Source: Nitrosomonadales bacterium (GTDB lineage: Bacteria; Pseudomonadota; Gammaproteobacteria; Burkholderiales; Gallionellaceae). From it: DNA of 64,000 bases. The DNA is taken from assembly GCA_016199835.1 (NCBI GenBank), contig JACQFX010000019.1:1-64000 (forward strand). The letters are read 5' to 3'. Below the pieces are notes generated by a model that did no database searches, was not told the origin of the DNA, and saw only the letters and a list, made by a program, of their open reading frames with translations. Of this stretch, positions 7,775-17,144 are shown one piece after another (position 1 is the stretch's first letter; each line of letters opens with the position of its first letter). The position numbers and the translations under genes were made by a program.

Positions 7775-9514
7775 CTATCCCGGCATCGTGGGGCTGCCCA
7801 TTCCGCCGCGATAAGGATTGAAATTGACTGCGCATACCTGGGCTTCGAGCATGGCGGTTTCGGCTTTATGCAGCACTTCGGACATGGAGGTCGGGGCCTG
7901 TTCGAACGTCACATATCCGATGGTTGCGGAGACAGGAAGATCGGCATTTTTCATCCGGTCCAGGATGCGCATGGAGAGCTCGTTGCAAAGGGAGATGCAG
8001 TCGTTCTCCCCGGTATTGGGCATCAGGATGGCGAACTCATCGCCGCCGAGTCGGGCGGCGATGTCGAACGAGCGGACATGCTCGCGTATGGCGTTGGCCA
8101 CCAGCTTTACAGCCTCATCGCCGGCAGCAAAACCCTTGGTGGCGTTGAGATCCTTCAGCTTGTCGATGTCGATGTGCGCAAACGAGAACATGCCGCCATA
8201 CTCTTTCTGCCTCTCGATCTCCATATCGACCATGTTTTCAAAACTCAGACGATTGCGCAGCCCGGTCAGTTTGTCGTGGGAGACCAGGTTGCCGACTTCC
8301 AGAAAATTCGCGCGCGCGATACGGGCCACATAGGCCACCATGATATTGGACAGCAGAACCACCGTGCCGAGGACGAATGTTGCCGACATCGAAAGGTCGA
8401 TGTCAGTCGCAAGCAGGATGGCCTGCAGGCTGAGCGACAGTATGATGGCCATATTGACCCATCTGATCTGCTCGCAATGGAAACTGACCAGGATCAGCGG
8501 GAAGATATAGAGCATGTGCATCTGTATCCGGGTGTGGGAGATCACATCTATCGCGCAGATCAGCCCCATCGCGGCATAGCTGGCGGCCGCGACGAAAATA
8601 GGCGAGATCGCCCCCGGCGTTGCCAGTTGTTGCAAATGGTTAAAACGCGTGGTGCTTATCAGGGGATGGTCGATAACCGCTTTGGCGCGCAACAGTTTCT
8701 GGTGGCATGAGCGCAGGTCATCAGCTAATTTGCGTGCGTTCGCATAGCGGTCTTCCGGTTTTTTTGCCAGGCATTTCATGACCAGCGCATCCAGCATTTC
8801 GGTGACGTCCGGGTTGAATGAGCCGGGTTGGGGCGGCTGTTCGCTGACGATCTGGTACATGACAGAATTCGCATCCGTCCCGGAAAATGGGAGTTGTCCG
8901 GTCAGCATCTGGTACAGCACGATCCCCAGCGAGAATATGTCCGAGCGCGCATCGACCTTCTTGCCCAATACCTGTTCGGGCGACATGTACAGCGGTGATC
9001 CCGTGATCTTGCCGTTCTGGGTGATGGACAAAGACGTGCTCATCTGGGCGATGCCGAAGTCGGCGATCTTCACGTGCTCGTCGCCCACCAGCATGATGTT
9101 CGAAGGCTTGATGTCGCGGTGCACGATCCCGCGCTGGTGCGCATGGAACAAACCGTCGGCCACTTGAATCGCGATGTTGAGCACTTCTTCGGTTGAAAGG
9201 CGGCGCATCCCGTCCATCGCGACTTTCAATTCCCGGCCTTCCATCAGCTCCATGGCGATATAAGCTACGTCCTCGCTCTCGCCCAGGTCGTGGATGGTGA
9301 CGATGTTGCGGTGATTCAGGTGACCTGCCGCCTTGGCTTCCTGATAGAAGCGTGCAGCATATTCGGCTTTCTCTGCGGGTGGCAGGATTTGCAGGTTGAT
9401 CGTCTTGACCGCGACCAGCCGGTCAATCAGCGGATCGCGGGCCTTGTAAACGATGCCCATGGCTCCGCGCGCCAGTTCTTCAATAATTTCGTAGCGTCCG
9501 AGATTGCTTATCAT
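7775..9514 (-). CDS. Ser/Thr protein kinase fused to membrane region and GGDEF domain
   Basis: A 579-residue protein joining two signalling activities. Residues 7-270 are a Hanks-type kinase with glycine loop, Lys37 (VAVK), catalytic HRDIKPSN (Asp134), DFG (152-154) and SPEQV, so it should be active. About 310-425 holds four hydrophobic segments, an even number that puts both ends in the cytoplasm. The C-terminus is a GGDEF domain with intact GGDEF (490-494) and an I-site RxxD (481-484) exactly five residues before it, indicating a product-inhibited diguanylate cyclase. An architecture linking protein phosphorylation to cyclic-di-GMP synthesis is uncommon. It stands alone, and the nearest upstream gene is divergent. 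Confidence 0.93.
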   Translation of the reverse strand: MISNLGRYEIIEELARGAMGIVYKARDPLIDRLVAVKTINLQILPPAEKAEYAARFYQEAKAAGHLNHRNIVTIHDLGESEDVAYIAMELMEGRELKVAMDGMRRLSTEEVLNIAIQVADGLFHAHQRGIVHRDIKPSNIMLVGDEHVKIADFGIAQMSTSLSITQNGKITGSPLYMSPEQVLGKKVDARSDIFSLGIVLYQMLTGQLPFSGTDANSVMYQIVSEQPPQPGSFNPDVTEMLDALVMKCLAKKPEDRYANARKLADDLRSCHQKLLRAKAVIDHPLISTTRFNHLQQLATPGAISPIFVAAASYAAMGLICAIDVISHTRIQMHMLYIFPLILVSFHCEQIRWVNMAIILSLSLQAILLATDIDLSMSATFVLGTVVLLSNIMVAYVARIARANFLEVGNLVSHDKLTGLRNRLSFENMVDMEIERQKEYGGMFSFAHIDIDKLKDLNATKGFAAGDEAVKLVANAIREHVRSFDIAARLGGDEFAILMPNTGENDCISLCNELSMRILDRMKNADLPVSATIGYVTFEQAPTSMSEVLHKAETAMLEAQVCAVNFNPYRGGMGSPTMPG

Positions 9515-9730
9515 TTTTAGATCGGGCTAACCAGGTTGGGTAAAACAAACTTTATGCTACCAGTTCCTGGGCAAAAGAGACATGCAACGCGCGGAACCAA
9601 TCCCGGGATGGCCGTCATCGCTGTGCAGATCGCCCGTGTCAGGCACATAAATGTTGCGACCGGTATGAACATCGAGATTATGCGGCTAACGTTTACAATG
9701 GCTATCCCTATTTCCCGGATGCGCCTCGCC

Positions 9731-10438
9731 ATGCCCAATTCCATCCGCCTCGCAAAACGCCTCGCCGAGCTGGTTTCCTGTTCGCGCCGCGAGGCCGAGC
9801 TGTATATCGCGGGCGGCTGGGTGACGGTGGATGGACAGGTGGTGGAGACGCCGCAGTTCATGGTGGATGGGCAGCAAGTCGAGCTGCATCCCGAGGCGAC
9901 GCTCATTCGGGTCGAGCCGGTGAGCATCTTGTTGCATCAGCCGTCTGGCGTTGAGCCTGATGTCCGGCAACTGATACGCGCCGAGACGCGGGCCGCAGAT
10001 GATCATTCCGGCATGGTTATGCTCAAACAGCATTTACTGCGACTGACGCAGTGTTTGCCATTGGAGCAGAATGCCGGCGGGTTGGCGGTGTTCACGCAGG
10101 ACGGGCGCGTGACGCGCAAGTTGACCGAGGAGGCGGCGACCATCGAGCAGGAATATGTGGTGGAGGTCGCGGGCGAGTTGCTTCCCGATGGACTCAAGTT
10201 GCTCAATCACGGAGCGGGCTTCAATGGCCGCGCTGCGCCTGCGGCCAAGGTGAGCTGGCAGAACGAGACCCGGTTGCGCTTCGCCCTCAAGGGCATACAG
10301 CCCGGCCAGATCGCGCATATGTGCCAGAGCGTCGGGCTGCATGTGCTGTCCATGAAAAGGCTGCGCATCGGGCGCATGGCCATGGCGAAATTGCCGCCGG
10401 GCTGCTGGCGTTATGTGTTGCCGTACGAACGCTTCTAG
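9731..10438 (+). CDS. S4-domain RsuA/RluF-type pseudouridine synthase-like protein, catalytic Asp replaced
   Basis: A 235-residue protein with an N-terminal S4 RNA-binding domain (RLAKRLAELVSCSRREAELY, then GGWVTVDGQ) and a pseudouridine-synthase domain that keeps the late YVVEV, KLLNHGA and GLHVLSMKRLRIGRM segments typical of the RluB/E/F group. The expected catalytic motif GRLDxxTxGL reads LPLEQNAGGL, so the invariant Asp aligns with Glu. The enzyme may be inactive, or the protein may act only as an RNA binder. The start is the ATG at 9731, beside the S4 domain; the frame is open further upstream but that part is not conserved in character. Confidence 0.75.
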   Translation: MPNSIRLAKRLAELVSCSRREAELYIAGGWVTVDGQVVETPQFMVDGQQVELHPEATLIRVEPVSILLHQPSGVEPDVRQLIRAETRAADDHSGMVMLKQHLLRLTQCLPLEQNAGGLAVFTQDGRVTRKLTEEAATIEQEYVVEVAGELLPDGLKLLNHGAGFNGRAAPAAKVSWQNETRLRFALKGIQPGQIAHMCQSVGLHVLSMKRLRIGRMAMAKLPPGCWRYVLPYERF

Positions 10439-10520
10439 AATCAAGCGGTGGGCAAAGTTGTTCTCCCTGCGTAAAATGCGCGCTTGGGATTTTATATAAC
10501 CGGAACAGAAGAGAGCAGAC

Positions 10521-11225
10521 ATGGGCGCACAGTGGAAAGCCAGACACAAAGAGATCGCAGCGAATGCCAAGGGCCAGATCTTCGGCAAGTTAGCCAAAGA
10601 GATCATGGTCGCCGCCAAAGGCGGTGCTGATCCAGGCACCAATTCACGTTTGCGCCTCGTCGTCGAGCAAGCCAAGAAAGCCTCCATGCCGCGCGATACG
10701 CTGGAGCGTGCAATCAAGAAGGGCGCTGGACTGCTCGACGGTGGAGCCAGTCTGGAGCGTCTGGTGTATGAAGGTTTCGCGCCGCATCGCGTGCCCGTGA
10801 TCGTCGAGTGCCTGTCGGATAATGTGAACCGTACGAAAGCCAGCATGAATGTGCTGTTCCGCAAGGGGCAGCTCGGCGCAGAAGGCTCGGTGTCGTGGGA
10901 CTTCAGCTATGTGGGCATGATAGAGGCGACGCCGAATGCCAAAGATGCAGATCCGGAGGTCGCGGCCATCGAAGCGGGCGCACAGGATCTGGAGCCGTCC
11001 GAAGAGGGCGCGACGCTGTTCATCACCGAAGTCACCGATATGGATGCTGTGTGCAAAGCCCTGCCGGCACAAGGCTTCACCGTCATCTCGGCGCAACTGG
11101 GCTATCGCCCGAAGAATCCCGTCACGCTCGGCAACGATGCCGAACGCGCCGAAGTGGAAGAATTTCTGGAAGCCATCGATGCGGACGACGACGTGCAGAA
11201 TGTCTATGTGGGGCTGGCGGGATAA
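10521..11225 (+). CDS. yebC: YebC/PmpR-family protein
   Basis: A 234-residue member of the YebC/TACO1 family. Members have been described as transcriptional regulators (PmpR) and as translation factors that relieve ribosome stalling on proline runs. The N-terminal signature [23 protein letters not shown] is slightly changed from the usual MAGHSKWAN form, and it is followed by [18 protein letters not shown], the [17 protein letters not shown] core and a C-terminal DDDVQNVY motif. Length is normal. It is followed 2 bases later by the DUF167 gene, so the two are cotranscribed. Confidence 0.9.
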   Translation: MGAQWKARHKEIAANAKGQIFGKLAKEIMVAAKGGADPGTNSRLRLVVEQAKKASMPRDTLERAIKKGAGLLDGGASLERLVYEGFAPHRVPVIVECLSDNVNRTKASMNVLFRKGQLGAEGSVSWDFSYVGMIEATPNAKDADPEVAAIEAGAQDLEPSEEGATLFITEVTDMDAVCKALPAQGFTVISAQLGYRPKNPVTLGNDAERAEVEEFLEAIDADDDVQNVYVGLAG

Positions 11226-11227
11226 GC

Positions 11228-11530
11228 GTGTCACCGTTCTGTAGCTGGGAAGGCGACACGCTGGTGTTGAACATCCTCGGCCGCCCGCGCGCGAAGAAAA
11301 CGAAGATCGGCAAAGTCATCGGCAAACAACTGGAAGTGCATGTCGCCGAGTATCCGGTGCGCGGCAAAGCGACGGCGCATCTGGTGGATTTCCTGGCGGA
11401 GGAATTTCAGGTTCCCAGAAGCGCGATCACCGTGGTGTTCGGCGTGTACAACGTCAACAAGCAATTGCGCATCACCGCGCCCCGGCGGCTGCCCTCCATC
11501 ATCCCGCCTGCACAAGGTTCGCTGTTGTAG
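11228..11530 (+). CDS. DUF167/YggU-family protein
   Basis: A 100-residue protein of the DUF167 family. Core features are DTLVLNILGRPRAKKTKIG, VHVAEYPVRGKATAHLVDFLAEEF and a final beta segment. The start is taken as GTG at 11228, two bases after yebC, because no ATG fits the family's N-terminus; the frame continues upstream in yebC shadow. A second DUF167 gene at 29562-29855 sits in the usual yggS-proC-yggT setting, so this copy is a divergent paralogue. Function is unknown. Confidence 0.75.
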   Translation: MSPFCSWEGDTLVLNILGRPRAKKTKIGKVIGKQLEVHVAEYPVRGKATAHLVDFLAEEFQVPRSAITVVFGVYNVNKQLRITAPRRLPSIIPPAQGSLL

Positions 11531-11656
11531 CAGGGTGCGCTTGCGCACCGGTTACTTCTCCACACCTTGCATCATCGCGGCAAAGGCGCGTTCACCGTCG
11601 CGGTGAGAGACCACAAGCTGAAGTCGAAATGAAGTGAGGCCGTGTGCGGCGCAGGC

Positions 11657-13042
11657 TCAGCGTTTGAGCGAGAGCAGCGCCGCGATCTGTTTCCTGGGCT
11701 TATTGTCTGCCTGGGCGGGAGCCTGCTCCGCGACTTTTTCCCCGGCTGGTGAGGGTTCATAGGGACGCATGAACCAGTCGTCTTCGGGCGCAGCCTTCTT
11801 GCTGTGAGTCGGCGCGGAATATCTTGCTGCGCGCGGGCTGGAAGCCGCATGCGGAGTCGGTGCGACAACTACGCGTTCGCGTGGAAATTCGCGCTTGAGC
11901 AGTTTCTCGATGTCCTTGAGCAAGCGCTCTTCCCGGTGATCCCTGTCGTCCACCAGTGAGATGGCTTCGCCGCTGGCGCCTGCGCGGCCGGTGCGACCGA
12001 TGCGATGCACGTAGTCCTCGGCGTTGGGCGGCAACTCGTAATTCACCACGAGCGGCAACTGGTCTATGTCCAGCCCGCGCGCGGCCACGTCGGTCGCCAC
12101 CAGCGCGATGATTTTGCCGTCCTTGAATGCATCCAGCGCCTTGATGCGTTCCTGCTGCGTCTTGTCGCCGTGGATGGCATCGGCAGAGATGCCTTCGCGA
12201 TGCAGCAACTTGGCTACCTGCGCCGCCGCCAGTTTGGTGCGGGTAAAGATCAGCACCTGCTTGTCGCCGCGCGTGCGTATCATGTCCGCGAGCACGCTGA
12301 ACTTCCTGTCATGATCCACCAGCACTACCGACTGCTTGACGTTATCCGCAGCCGCATTGCGCCGCGCGACTTCGACCGTGACCGGGTCGGACAGGAAATC
12401 CTGCGCGAGTTTCTTGATGTCGTCGGAGAACGTGGCCGAGAACAGCAGGGTCTGGCGCTGCTTCGGCAATAGCGTGAGTATGCGCTTGAGGTCTGGCATG
12501 AAGCCCATGTCCAGCATGCGATCCGCCTCGTCGAGGATCAGCACCTGCACCTGGTTGAGCATCAGGTTCCTGCTCTCGACGTGATCCAGCAAACGTCCCG
12601 GAGTTGCGACCAGTATCTCCACGCCCTTCATCAGCGCGGGTTTCTGTGCCTTGATGTCGGTGCCGCCATAAACCACGGTGGAGCGCAGTTGCACATTCTT
12701 CGAATAAGCCTTCACGCTTTCCTCGACCTGTATCGCGAGTTCGCGCGTCGGTGCCAGGATCAGCGCGCGTATCGGGTGGCGCGCGGGTGACGCGCTGCTG
12801 CTCGCGTGCGGCAACAGGCGCTGCAACAGCGGCAGCGTGAACGCCGCCGTCTTGCCGGTGCCGGTCTGCGCCATCGCCATCAGGTCGCGGCCCGCGAGCA
12901 CGTGCGGGATGGCCTGCACCTGGATGGGCGTCGGCTCGTTGTAGCCCTGCTCCTCGACGGCGCGCAGGATCTGCGAATCGAGGTTGAGGGAGGAGAACAG
13001 GATTTTGTCTGCTGCGGTGGTTTCTTCCATAAGTTCCGGCAT
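11657..13042 (-). CDS. rhlE: DEAD-box RNA helicase, RhlE type
   Basis: About 461 residues. ATP-dependent RNA helicases of this type act in ribosome assembly and RNA turnover. All motifs are visible: Q-motif [22 protein letters not shown] (I), PTRELAIQ (Ia), ATPGRLLDH (Ib), LDEADRMLD (II), FSATF (III), IFTRTK (IV), [10 protein letters not shown] (V) and [10 protein letters not shown] (VI). The C-terminal tail after about residue 385 is basic and Ala/Pro-rich. The start is uncertain: ATG at 13042, ATG at 13030 and TTG at 13051 are all in frame, with weak ribosome-binding sites. A TATAAT sequence overlaps the upstream candidates, which would favour 13030 if it is the -10 element. Confidence 0.93.
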   Translation of the reverse strand: MPELMEETTAADKILFSSLNLDSQILRAVEEQGYNEPTPIQVQAIPHVLAGRDLMAMAQTGTGKTAAFTLPLLQRLLPHASSSASPARHPIRALILAPTRELAIQVEESVKAYSKNVQLRSTVVYGGTDIKAQKPALMKGVEILVATPGRLLDHVESRNLMLNQVQVLILDEADRMLDMGFMPDLKRILTLLPKQRQTLLFSATFSDDIKKLAQDFLSDPVTVEVARRNAAADNVKQSVVLVDHDRKFSVLADMIRTRGDKQVLIFTRTKLAAAQVAKLLHREGISADAIHGDKTQQERIKALDAFKDGKIIALVATDVAARGLDIDQLPLVVNYELPPNAEDYVHRIGRTGRAGASGEAISLVDDRDHREERLLKDIEKLLKREFPRERVVVAPTPHAASSPRAARYSAPTHSKKAAPEDDWFMRPYEPSPAGEKVAEQAPAQADNKPRKQIAALLSLKR

Positions 13043-13119
13043 TATACCCAAGCGCCGCCCGGACTGACTGGTTTTGCATCGCGCCGGATAAGCGGGAATC
13101 GGATAAACTCAGTCCAGTC

Positions 13120-14187
13120 ATGAGAGAAATCATCGTTACTTCCGCCCGACCCCGCCTGCGCTCTTACCTCGCCGCAGGCTATGCGCTGTTCATCGTTTAT
13201 GCCAGCCTGTCGCCGCTCAGCGGCTGGCAGGAACAGGGACTGGAATTCTTTGCGGTGCTCAGCGCGCCGCTGGCGCAGACCTACACCACGTTCGATACCG
13301 TGGTCAATCTGCTGGCATATCTGCCCTTGGGCCTGTTGCTGGGGCTGGCGCTGGGCGCGCGTTTCGGCGCGGGCTGGAGCGTGCTGCTGGCCGCGTTGTG
13401 CGGGACGGCACTCTCTGCCGCGATGGAATACGCGCAGATGTATCTGCCGATGCGCACCAGTTCCAATCTCGATCTGCTCACCAACGGTGCCGGCGCGCTG
13501 GCGGGAGCGTTGCTGGCCGTGGGCATCGCACAGCGCGCGTGGTTCGTCTATCTGATGCAATGGCGCAAGTGGCTGTTCCATCGCGGCGGTGAAGTGGATT
13601 TCGGCCTGGCGCTGGCCGCGCTATGGATGTTCGCGCAGATCAATCCTTCGCTGCCGATGCTGGGCAATGTGTTCATCAGCGAGGCGGCGCGCCAGCCGTT
13701 TGTGGCTTTGCCCGCAGAGCCGTTCCAGTGGCTGGAATGTCTGGCGGTGGCGCTCAACCTGTTGATGCTGGGCACGCTGCTGCTGACCCTGATGCGTCAG
13801 CGCCGCGCCGCGCTGATCACGCTGATGACGATCCTGTGCGCAGTAGCGCTGGTCAAATTCATCGCCGCCGCCGCGCTGCTTAAATCCTGGGCGCTGCTGC
13901 TGTGGATGAACAGCGAAGCGATGCTGGGCATAGCCGTTGGCCTGTCGCTGCTTTCCGCTGCATTGTGGCTGCCGCGCAGAGGCACACTGCTGCTCGCGGC
14001 GCTGGTCGCATTGGGCCATCTGTTCATCGGCTTTTTCGTGCTGGATGGCAATGACCCGGCTTCGGCGCGCGCCATCCTGTATTGGCATTACGGTCACCTG
14101 CTGAACTACAACGGCCTGTCGCAGACCATCACGCTGGTGTTCCCGTTCCTGCTGCTGGGCTATCTGTGGCGGGCACGTAGCCGCTGA
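13120..14187 (+). CDS. VanZ-family membrane protein
   Basis: A 355-residue multi-pass membrane protein. The N-terminal ~130 residues match VanZ (YALFIVYASLSPLSGW, then DTVVNLLAYLPLGLLLG and AMEYAQMYLPMRTSSNLDLLTN). The remainder adds about six further hydrophobic segments of unknown role. VanZ proteins are linked to glycopeptide tolerance in Gram-positives, but in proteobacteria the function is unknown, and antibiotic resistance should not be inferred. It is divergent from rhlE and has no operon partner. Confidence 0.85.
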   Translation: MREIIVTSARPRLRSYLAAGYALFIVYASLSPLSGWQEQGLEFFAVLSAPLAQTYTTFDTVVNLLAYLPLGLLLGLALGARFGAGWSVLLAALCGTALSAAMEYAQMYLPMRTSSNLDLLTNGAGALAGALLAVGIAQRAWFVYLMQWRKWLFHRGGEVDFGLALAALWMFAQINPSLPMLGNVFISEAARQPFVALPAEPFQWLECLAVALNLLMLGTLLLTLMRQRRAALITLMTILCAVALVKFIAAAALLKSWALLLWMNSEAMLGIAVGLSLLSAALWLPRRGTLLLAALVALGHLFIGFFVLDGNDPASARAILYWHYGHLLNYNGLSQTITLVFPFLLLGYLWRARSR

Positions 14188-14231
14188 GGCGCGGCGGTAT
14201 AATTGCGATGAACCATGGAATACAAAACCAT

Positions 14232-14303
14232 TAACCACGGAAAGCACGGATGACACGGACGAGTCAAAAACGCTGCGGGTTTTTTCCGTGTCATCCGCGG
14301 TTA
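14232..14303. repeat. palindromic repeat between VanZ and ferredoxin genes
   Basis: A long inverted repeat. The inner stem ATGACACGGA (14250-14259) pairs with TCCGTGTCAT (14285-14294), and outer TAACCACGG pairs with CCGCGGTTA; the left arm carries an extra 9-base AAAGCACGG. It resembles the ACCACGGA repeats scattered in many genomes. It could also terminate the VanZ transcript. Confidence 0.65.
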
Positions 14304-14332
14304 TAAGGTTCCAATATTTCTGAAAGGCGGCC

Positions 14333-14644
14333 ATGAGCTACTATGACAAGCATGTTTTTTTCTGTACCAACCAGCGTGCGCCGGGCGAGGGCTGCTGCAA
14401 CGATCACGGCGCGAGCAGGGTGCGCGATTATGTGAAGAACAAGGTTAAGGCGCTGGGGCTGTCTAGCGACGCGCAGCGTATCCGTATCAATAACGCGGGC
14501 TGCCTCGGGCGTTGCGATGAAGGCCCGGTGCTGGTGGTGTATCCGGAGGGTGTCTGGTACACCTATGTGGACGAGAGCGACCTCGACGAAATCATCGAAC
14601 AACATTTGAAGAATGGGCGCGTGGTGGAGCGCCTCAAGCTCTGA
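14333..14644 (+). CDS. thioredoxin-like [2Fe-2S] ferredoxin
   Basis: A 103-residue protein with the thioredoxin-like ferredoxin fold. Cysteines in FFCTNQRAPGEGCC (Cys11, then Cys21/22) and NNAGCLGRCDEGP (about 57 and 61) provide the cluster ligands. Such proteins carry electrons in the cytoplasm, and their partners are usually unknown. The stop overlaps the ATG of the following hydrolase by one base, so the two are coupled, a pairing often seen in betaproteobacteria. The ATG at 14333 follows GAAAGGCGG. Confidence 0.9.
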   Translation: MSYYDKHVFFCTNQRAPGEGCCNDHGASRVRDYVKNKVKALGLSSDAQRIRINNAGCLGRCDEGPVLVVYPEGVWYTYVDESDLDEIIEQHLKNGRVVERLKL

Positions 14645-15258
14645 TGCACGCGCAGCAAAGATTCCTCATCGAAGCTGCTAACGGCGACATCGAAGGCTGT
14701 ATGCATCTGCCGCATGAGTCGCCGCGCGCCATCGCCGTGGTGGCGCACCCATTGCCCACCATGGGCGGCACGATGGATAACAAGGTGGTCACCACGCTGG
14801 CGAAGACTTTCGCCGAACTCGGCTTTGCCGCGCTGCGTTTCAATTTTCGCGGCGTGGGCGCAAGCACGGGCGAGTTCGATGAGGGCGATGGCGAAGTGGA
14901 AGATGTGCTGGCAGTGGTGCGCCATGCGCATCGCGAATACGGCGAGCTGCCGCTGATTTTGTCCGGCTTTTCCTTTGGCGGCTACGTGCAGGCGCGCGCC
15001 GCGCTGCAACTGCATGCATACAAACTCGTGTTGGTCGCGCCGGCCGTAGGGCGCTATGCCATGCCGCCCGTGCCGCAGGGTACGCTGCTGGTCCACGGCG
15101 AGCGGGACGAGGTGATCCCGCTGCGCGACGTGCTGGATTGGGCGCGGCCACAGCATCTGCCCATCGTGGTGTTGCCGCAGGCGGATCATTTTTTTCATGG
15201 GCGCCTGGGCCAGATCAAGGACATCGTGCGTAATCATTTCATTGGATGCGGGCCATGA
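14644..15258 (+). CDS. alpha/beta hydrolase
   Basis: A 204-residue cytoplasmic hydrolase-fold protein. The nucleophile elbow is GFSFGGY (Ser at about residue 110), the acidic residue is in [13 protein letters not shown], and the catalytic His is in [12 protein letters not shown]. The oxyanion segment [15 protein letters not shown] matches a short family of bacterial esterase-like proteins of unknown substrate. It overlaps the ferredoxin gene upstream and, by four bases, the ABC ATPase gene downstream, so it is part of a four-gene run. Confidence 0.88.
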   Translation: MHAQQRFLIEAANGDIEGCMHLPHESPRAIAVVAHPLPTMGGTMDNKVVTTLAKTFAELGFAALRFNFRGVGASTGEFDEGDGEVEDVLAVVRHAHREYGELPLILSGFSFGGYVQARAALQLHAYKLVLVAPAVGRYAMPPVPQGTLLVHGERDEVIPLRDVLDWARPQHLPIVVLPQADHFFHGRLGQIKDIVRNHFIGCGP

Positions 15259-16169
15259 GCATCGTGCTTTCCGCGCAGAACCTGCACAAATCCTACGCCG
15301 GACAAAAGGTGGTGGACGGTGTGAGCATCACGCTTAACAAGGGCGAGTGCTATGGCCTGCTCGGCCCTAACGGCGCGGGCAAGACCACTACGCTGCGTTT
15401 GTTGCTAGGGCTGATCGAGCCGGAGGATGGCCACCTCAGCATCCTCAATCTTGCCGTGCCACGCCATGCGCGCGAGGCACGGTTGCGCATCGGCGTGGTG
15501 CCGCAGATGGACAACCTTGATCCGGATTTCACGGTGGCCGAAAACCTGCTGGTGTACGGGCGCTATTTCGGTATGCCGGATGGCGAGATTGAGGCGCGCA
15601 TTCCCGCGCTGCTGGAGTTCGCCAATCTTGCGCACAAACGCGATGTAAAAATCCCCACGTTGTCCGGCGGCATGAAGCGCCGCCTCACGCTGGCGCGCGC
15701 GCTGGTGAACGATCCCGACATCATCTTCCTCGACGAGCCGACTACCGGCCTCGATCCGCAGGCGCGCCATCTGATCTGGCAACGTTTGCGCGAATTGACG
15801 CAACAGGGCAAGACGCTGCTGCTCACCACGCATTTCATGGACGAGGCCGAGCGTCTGTGCCACCGTCTCGCCATCCTCGATCAGGGGCGCATGGTGGCTG
15901 AAGACACACCGCGCAAACTGATCGCGCAGCACATCGAACCCATGGTGGTGGAAGTGTTCGGCGAGCAGGTGGAGGCATGGGCGCAGGGACATGCGGCGCA
16001 CTATGCGCACCGTTTTGAAGTGAGCGGCGAAACCGCATTCTGTTATGTGGAAGATACGCAGCCCTTGCTTGCGCATCTGAAGGAACAGGGCGGCTTGCGC
16101 TATCTGTATCGTCCGGCGAACCTGGAAGATGTATTTTTGAAACTAACCGGACGGGAGATGCGCGAATGA
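15255..16169 (+). CDS. ABC transporter ATP-binding protein, NodI type
   Basis: A 304-residue ATPase of an ABC-2 exporter. Walker [17 protein letters not shown] is at about residue 38, the signature [20 protein letters not shown] at about residue 137, and Walker [18 protein letters not shown] follows, with the switch His in [14 protein letters not shown]. The order and sequence match the NodI/DrrA group, associated with export of lipo-oligosaccharides or drugs. Here the cargo is unknown. The ATG at 15255 overlaps the hydrolase stop. Its permease follows at 16285 after a repeat-bearing gap of 115 bases. Confidence 0.9.
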   Translation: MSIVLSAQNLHKSYAGQKVVDGVSITLNKGECYGLLGPNGAGKTTTLRLLLGLIEPEDGHLSILNLAVPRHAREARLRIGVVPQMDNLDPDFTVAENLLVYGRYFGMPDGEIEARIPALLEFANLAHKRDVKIPTLSGGMKRRLTLARALVNDPDIIFLDEPTTGLDPQARHLIWQRLRELTQQGKTLLLTTHFMDEAERLCHRLAILDQGRMVAEDTPRKLIAQHIEPMVVEVFGEQVEAWAQGHAAHYAHRFEVSGETAFCYVEDTQPLLAHLKEQGGLRYLYRPANLEDVFLKLTGREMRE

Positions 16170-16188
16170 TTCCGGCATCTCCAGGCGG

Positions 16189-16271
16189 CGCAGGTCGGGC
16201 TATGCCCGACAAAACAGTCCGGCGGGCGCAGCCCGCCCGGCAAAAACGAGTTCCCGCCTGCGCGGGAATAA
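16189..16271. repeat. palindromic repeats between the ABC ATPase and permease genes
   Basis: Two elements lie side by side. CAGGTCGGGCTATGCCCGAC with CGGGCGCAGCCCGCCCGG is a diverged copy of the GTAGG(T/G)CGGGC family seen at 37057, 40153, 59056 and 61714. TTCCCGCCTGCGCGGGAAT (16251-16269) resembles the TTCCCGC..GCGGGAAT element at 36066. Confidence 0.7.
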
Positions 16272-16284
16272 CTGGAGTTTAGAG

Positions 16285-17070
16285 ATGGCATCCCATCATT
16301 TCTCCCCGCCGCGCCTGAGCCTGCGCTTCATCCCGATCTGGCGCCGCCACTTCCTGGTGTGGCGCAAGGTCGCGGCCACCTCCATCATCGGTCATATCGC
16401 CGATCCGATGATCTACCTGCTCGGCCTGGGCTACGGCCTCGGCAGCCTGCTGCCGCAGATGGGCGGCACGTCTTATATGGTGTTCCTCGCTGCCGGTACC
16501 GTGTGCTACAGCACCATGAACAGCGCGAGTTTCGAGGCGCTGTATTCCGGCTTCGCGCGCATGCACGAGCAGCGCACCTGGGAGGCGATCATGAATACGC
16601 CAGTGACTCTGGACGACATCGTATTGTCCGAAATCCTGTGGGCGGCGAGCAAGAGCCTGCTGTCCGGCATGGCCGTGCTGGGGGTGATCTGGCTGCTGGG
16701 TTTGTCGGGCTCGCCGCTGTCGTTATGGCTGATCCCGCTGTCGCTGCTGATCGGGCTGTGCTTTGCCGCGCTCGGCCTGGTCATGACTGCGCTTGCGCCC
16801 AGCTACGATTTTTTTATGTACTACTTTACGCTGGTGATCACGCCCATGATGTTATTGTGCGGCGTGTTTTTTCCGGTTGCGCAACTGCCGCCACTGTGGC
16901 AAAACGTGGCCTCGGCGCTGCCGCTGACCCATGCGGTGGACATCGCGCGGCCTTTGATGAGCGGCGCCCTGCCGCCGGACATGCTGCTGCATGTCGCGGT
17001 GCTGCTGGGCTATACGCTATTCGGGTTTTATGTGTCGCTGGTATTGTTCCGGCGGCGGCTCTCGCAGTAG
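16285..17070 (+). CDS. ABC-2 type transporter permease, NodJ type
   Basis: A 261-residue inner-membrane permease with about six hydrophobic segments. The N-terminal cytoplasmic region (RFIPIWRRHFLVWRKVAATS) and the conserved segments HIADPMIYLLGLGYGLG and GVFFPVAQLPPLWQNVASALPLTHAVD match the NodJ family. It pairs with the ATPase at 15255-16169 to form an exporter of unknown substrate. No nodulation genes are nearby, so a role in symbiosis is not implied. A ribosome-binding site GGAG precedes the ATG. Confidence 0.9.
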   Translation: MASHHFSPPRLSLRFIPIWRRHFLVWRKVAATSIIGHIADPMIYLLGLGYGLGSLLPQMGGTSYMVFLAAGTVCYSTMNSASFEALYSGFARMHEQRTWEAIMNTPVTLDDIVLSEILWAASKSLLSGMAVLGVIWLLGLSGSPLSLWLIPLSLLIGLCFAALGLVMTALAPSYDFFMYYFTLVITPMMLLCGVFFPVAQLPPLWQNVASALPLTHAVDIARPLMSGALPPDMLLHVAVLLGYTLFGFYVSLVLFRRRLSQ

Positions 17071-17144
17071 GGGGCAGGGGGAAAGTTTGGTCTGCCTGCT
17101 TTATCGGGCCGTGTGTTCAGTCAGCAGTCGAGAGCGACCATGAT

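Noticed and set aside
6899-8710. 603-residue plus-strand ORF opposite the carbonic anhydrase and kinase-GGDEF genes
   Set aside because: Its frame mirrors two well-supported genes and the gap between them; no family features are visible.
13120-14187. Glycopeptide resistance from the VanZ-like gene
   Set aside because: Only the VanZ domain is shared; no vanA/H/X or regulatory genes are present, and VanZ-like proteins in proteobacteria have no shown resistance role.
15255-17070. Nodulation-factor export by the NodI/NodJ-like pair
   Set aside because: No nod genes accompany it, and this ABC-2 subfamily is common in non-symbiotic betaproteobacteria.
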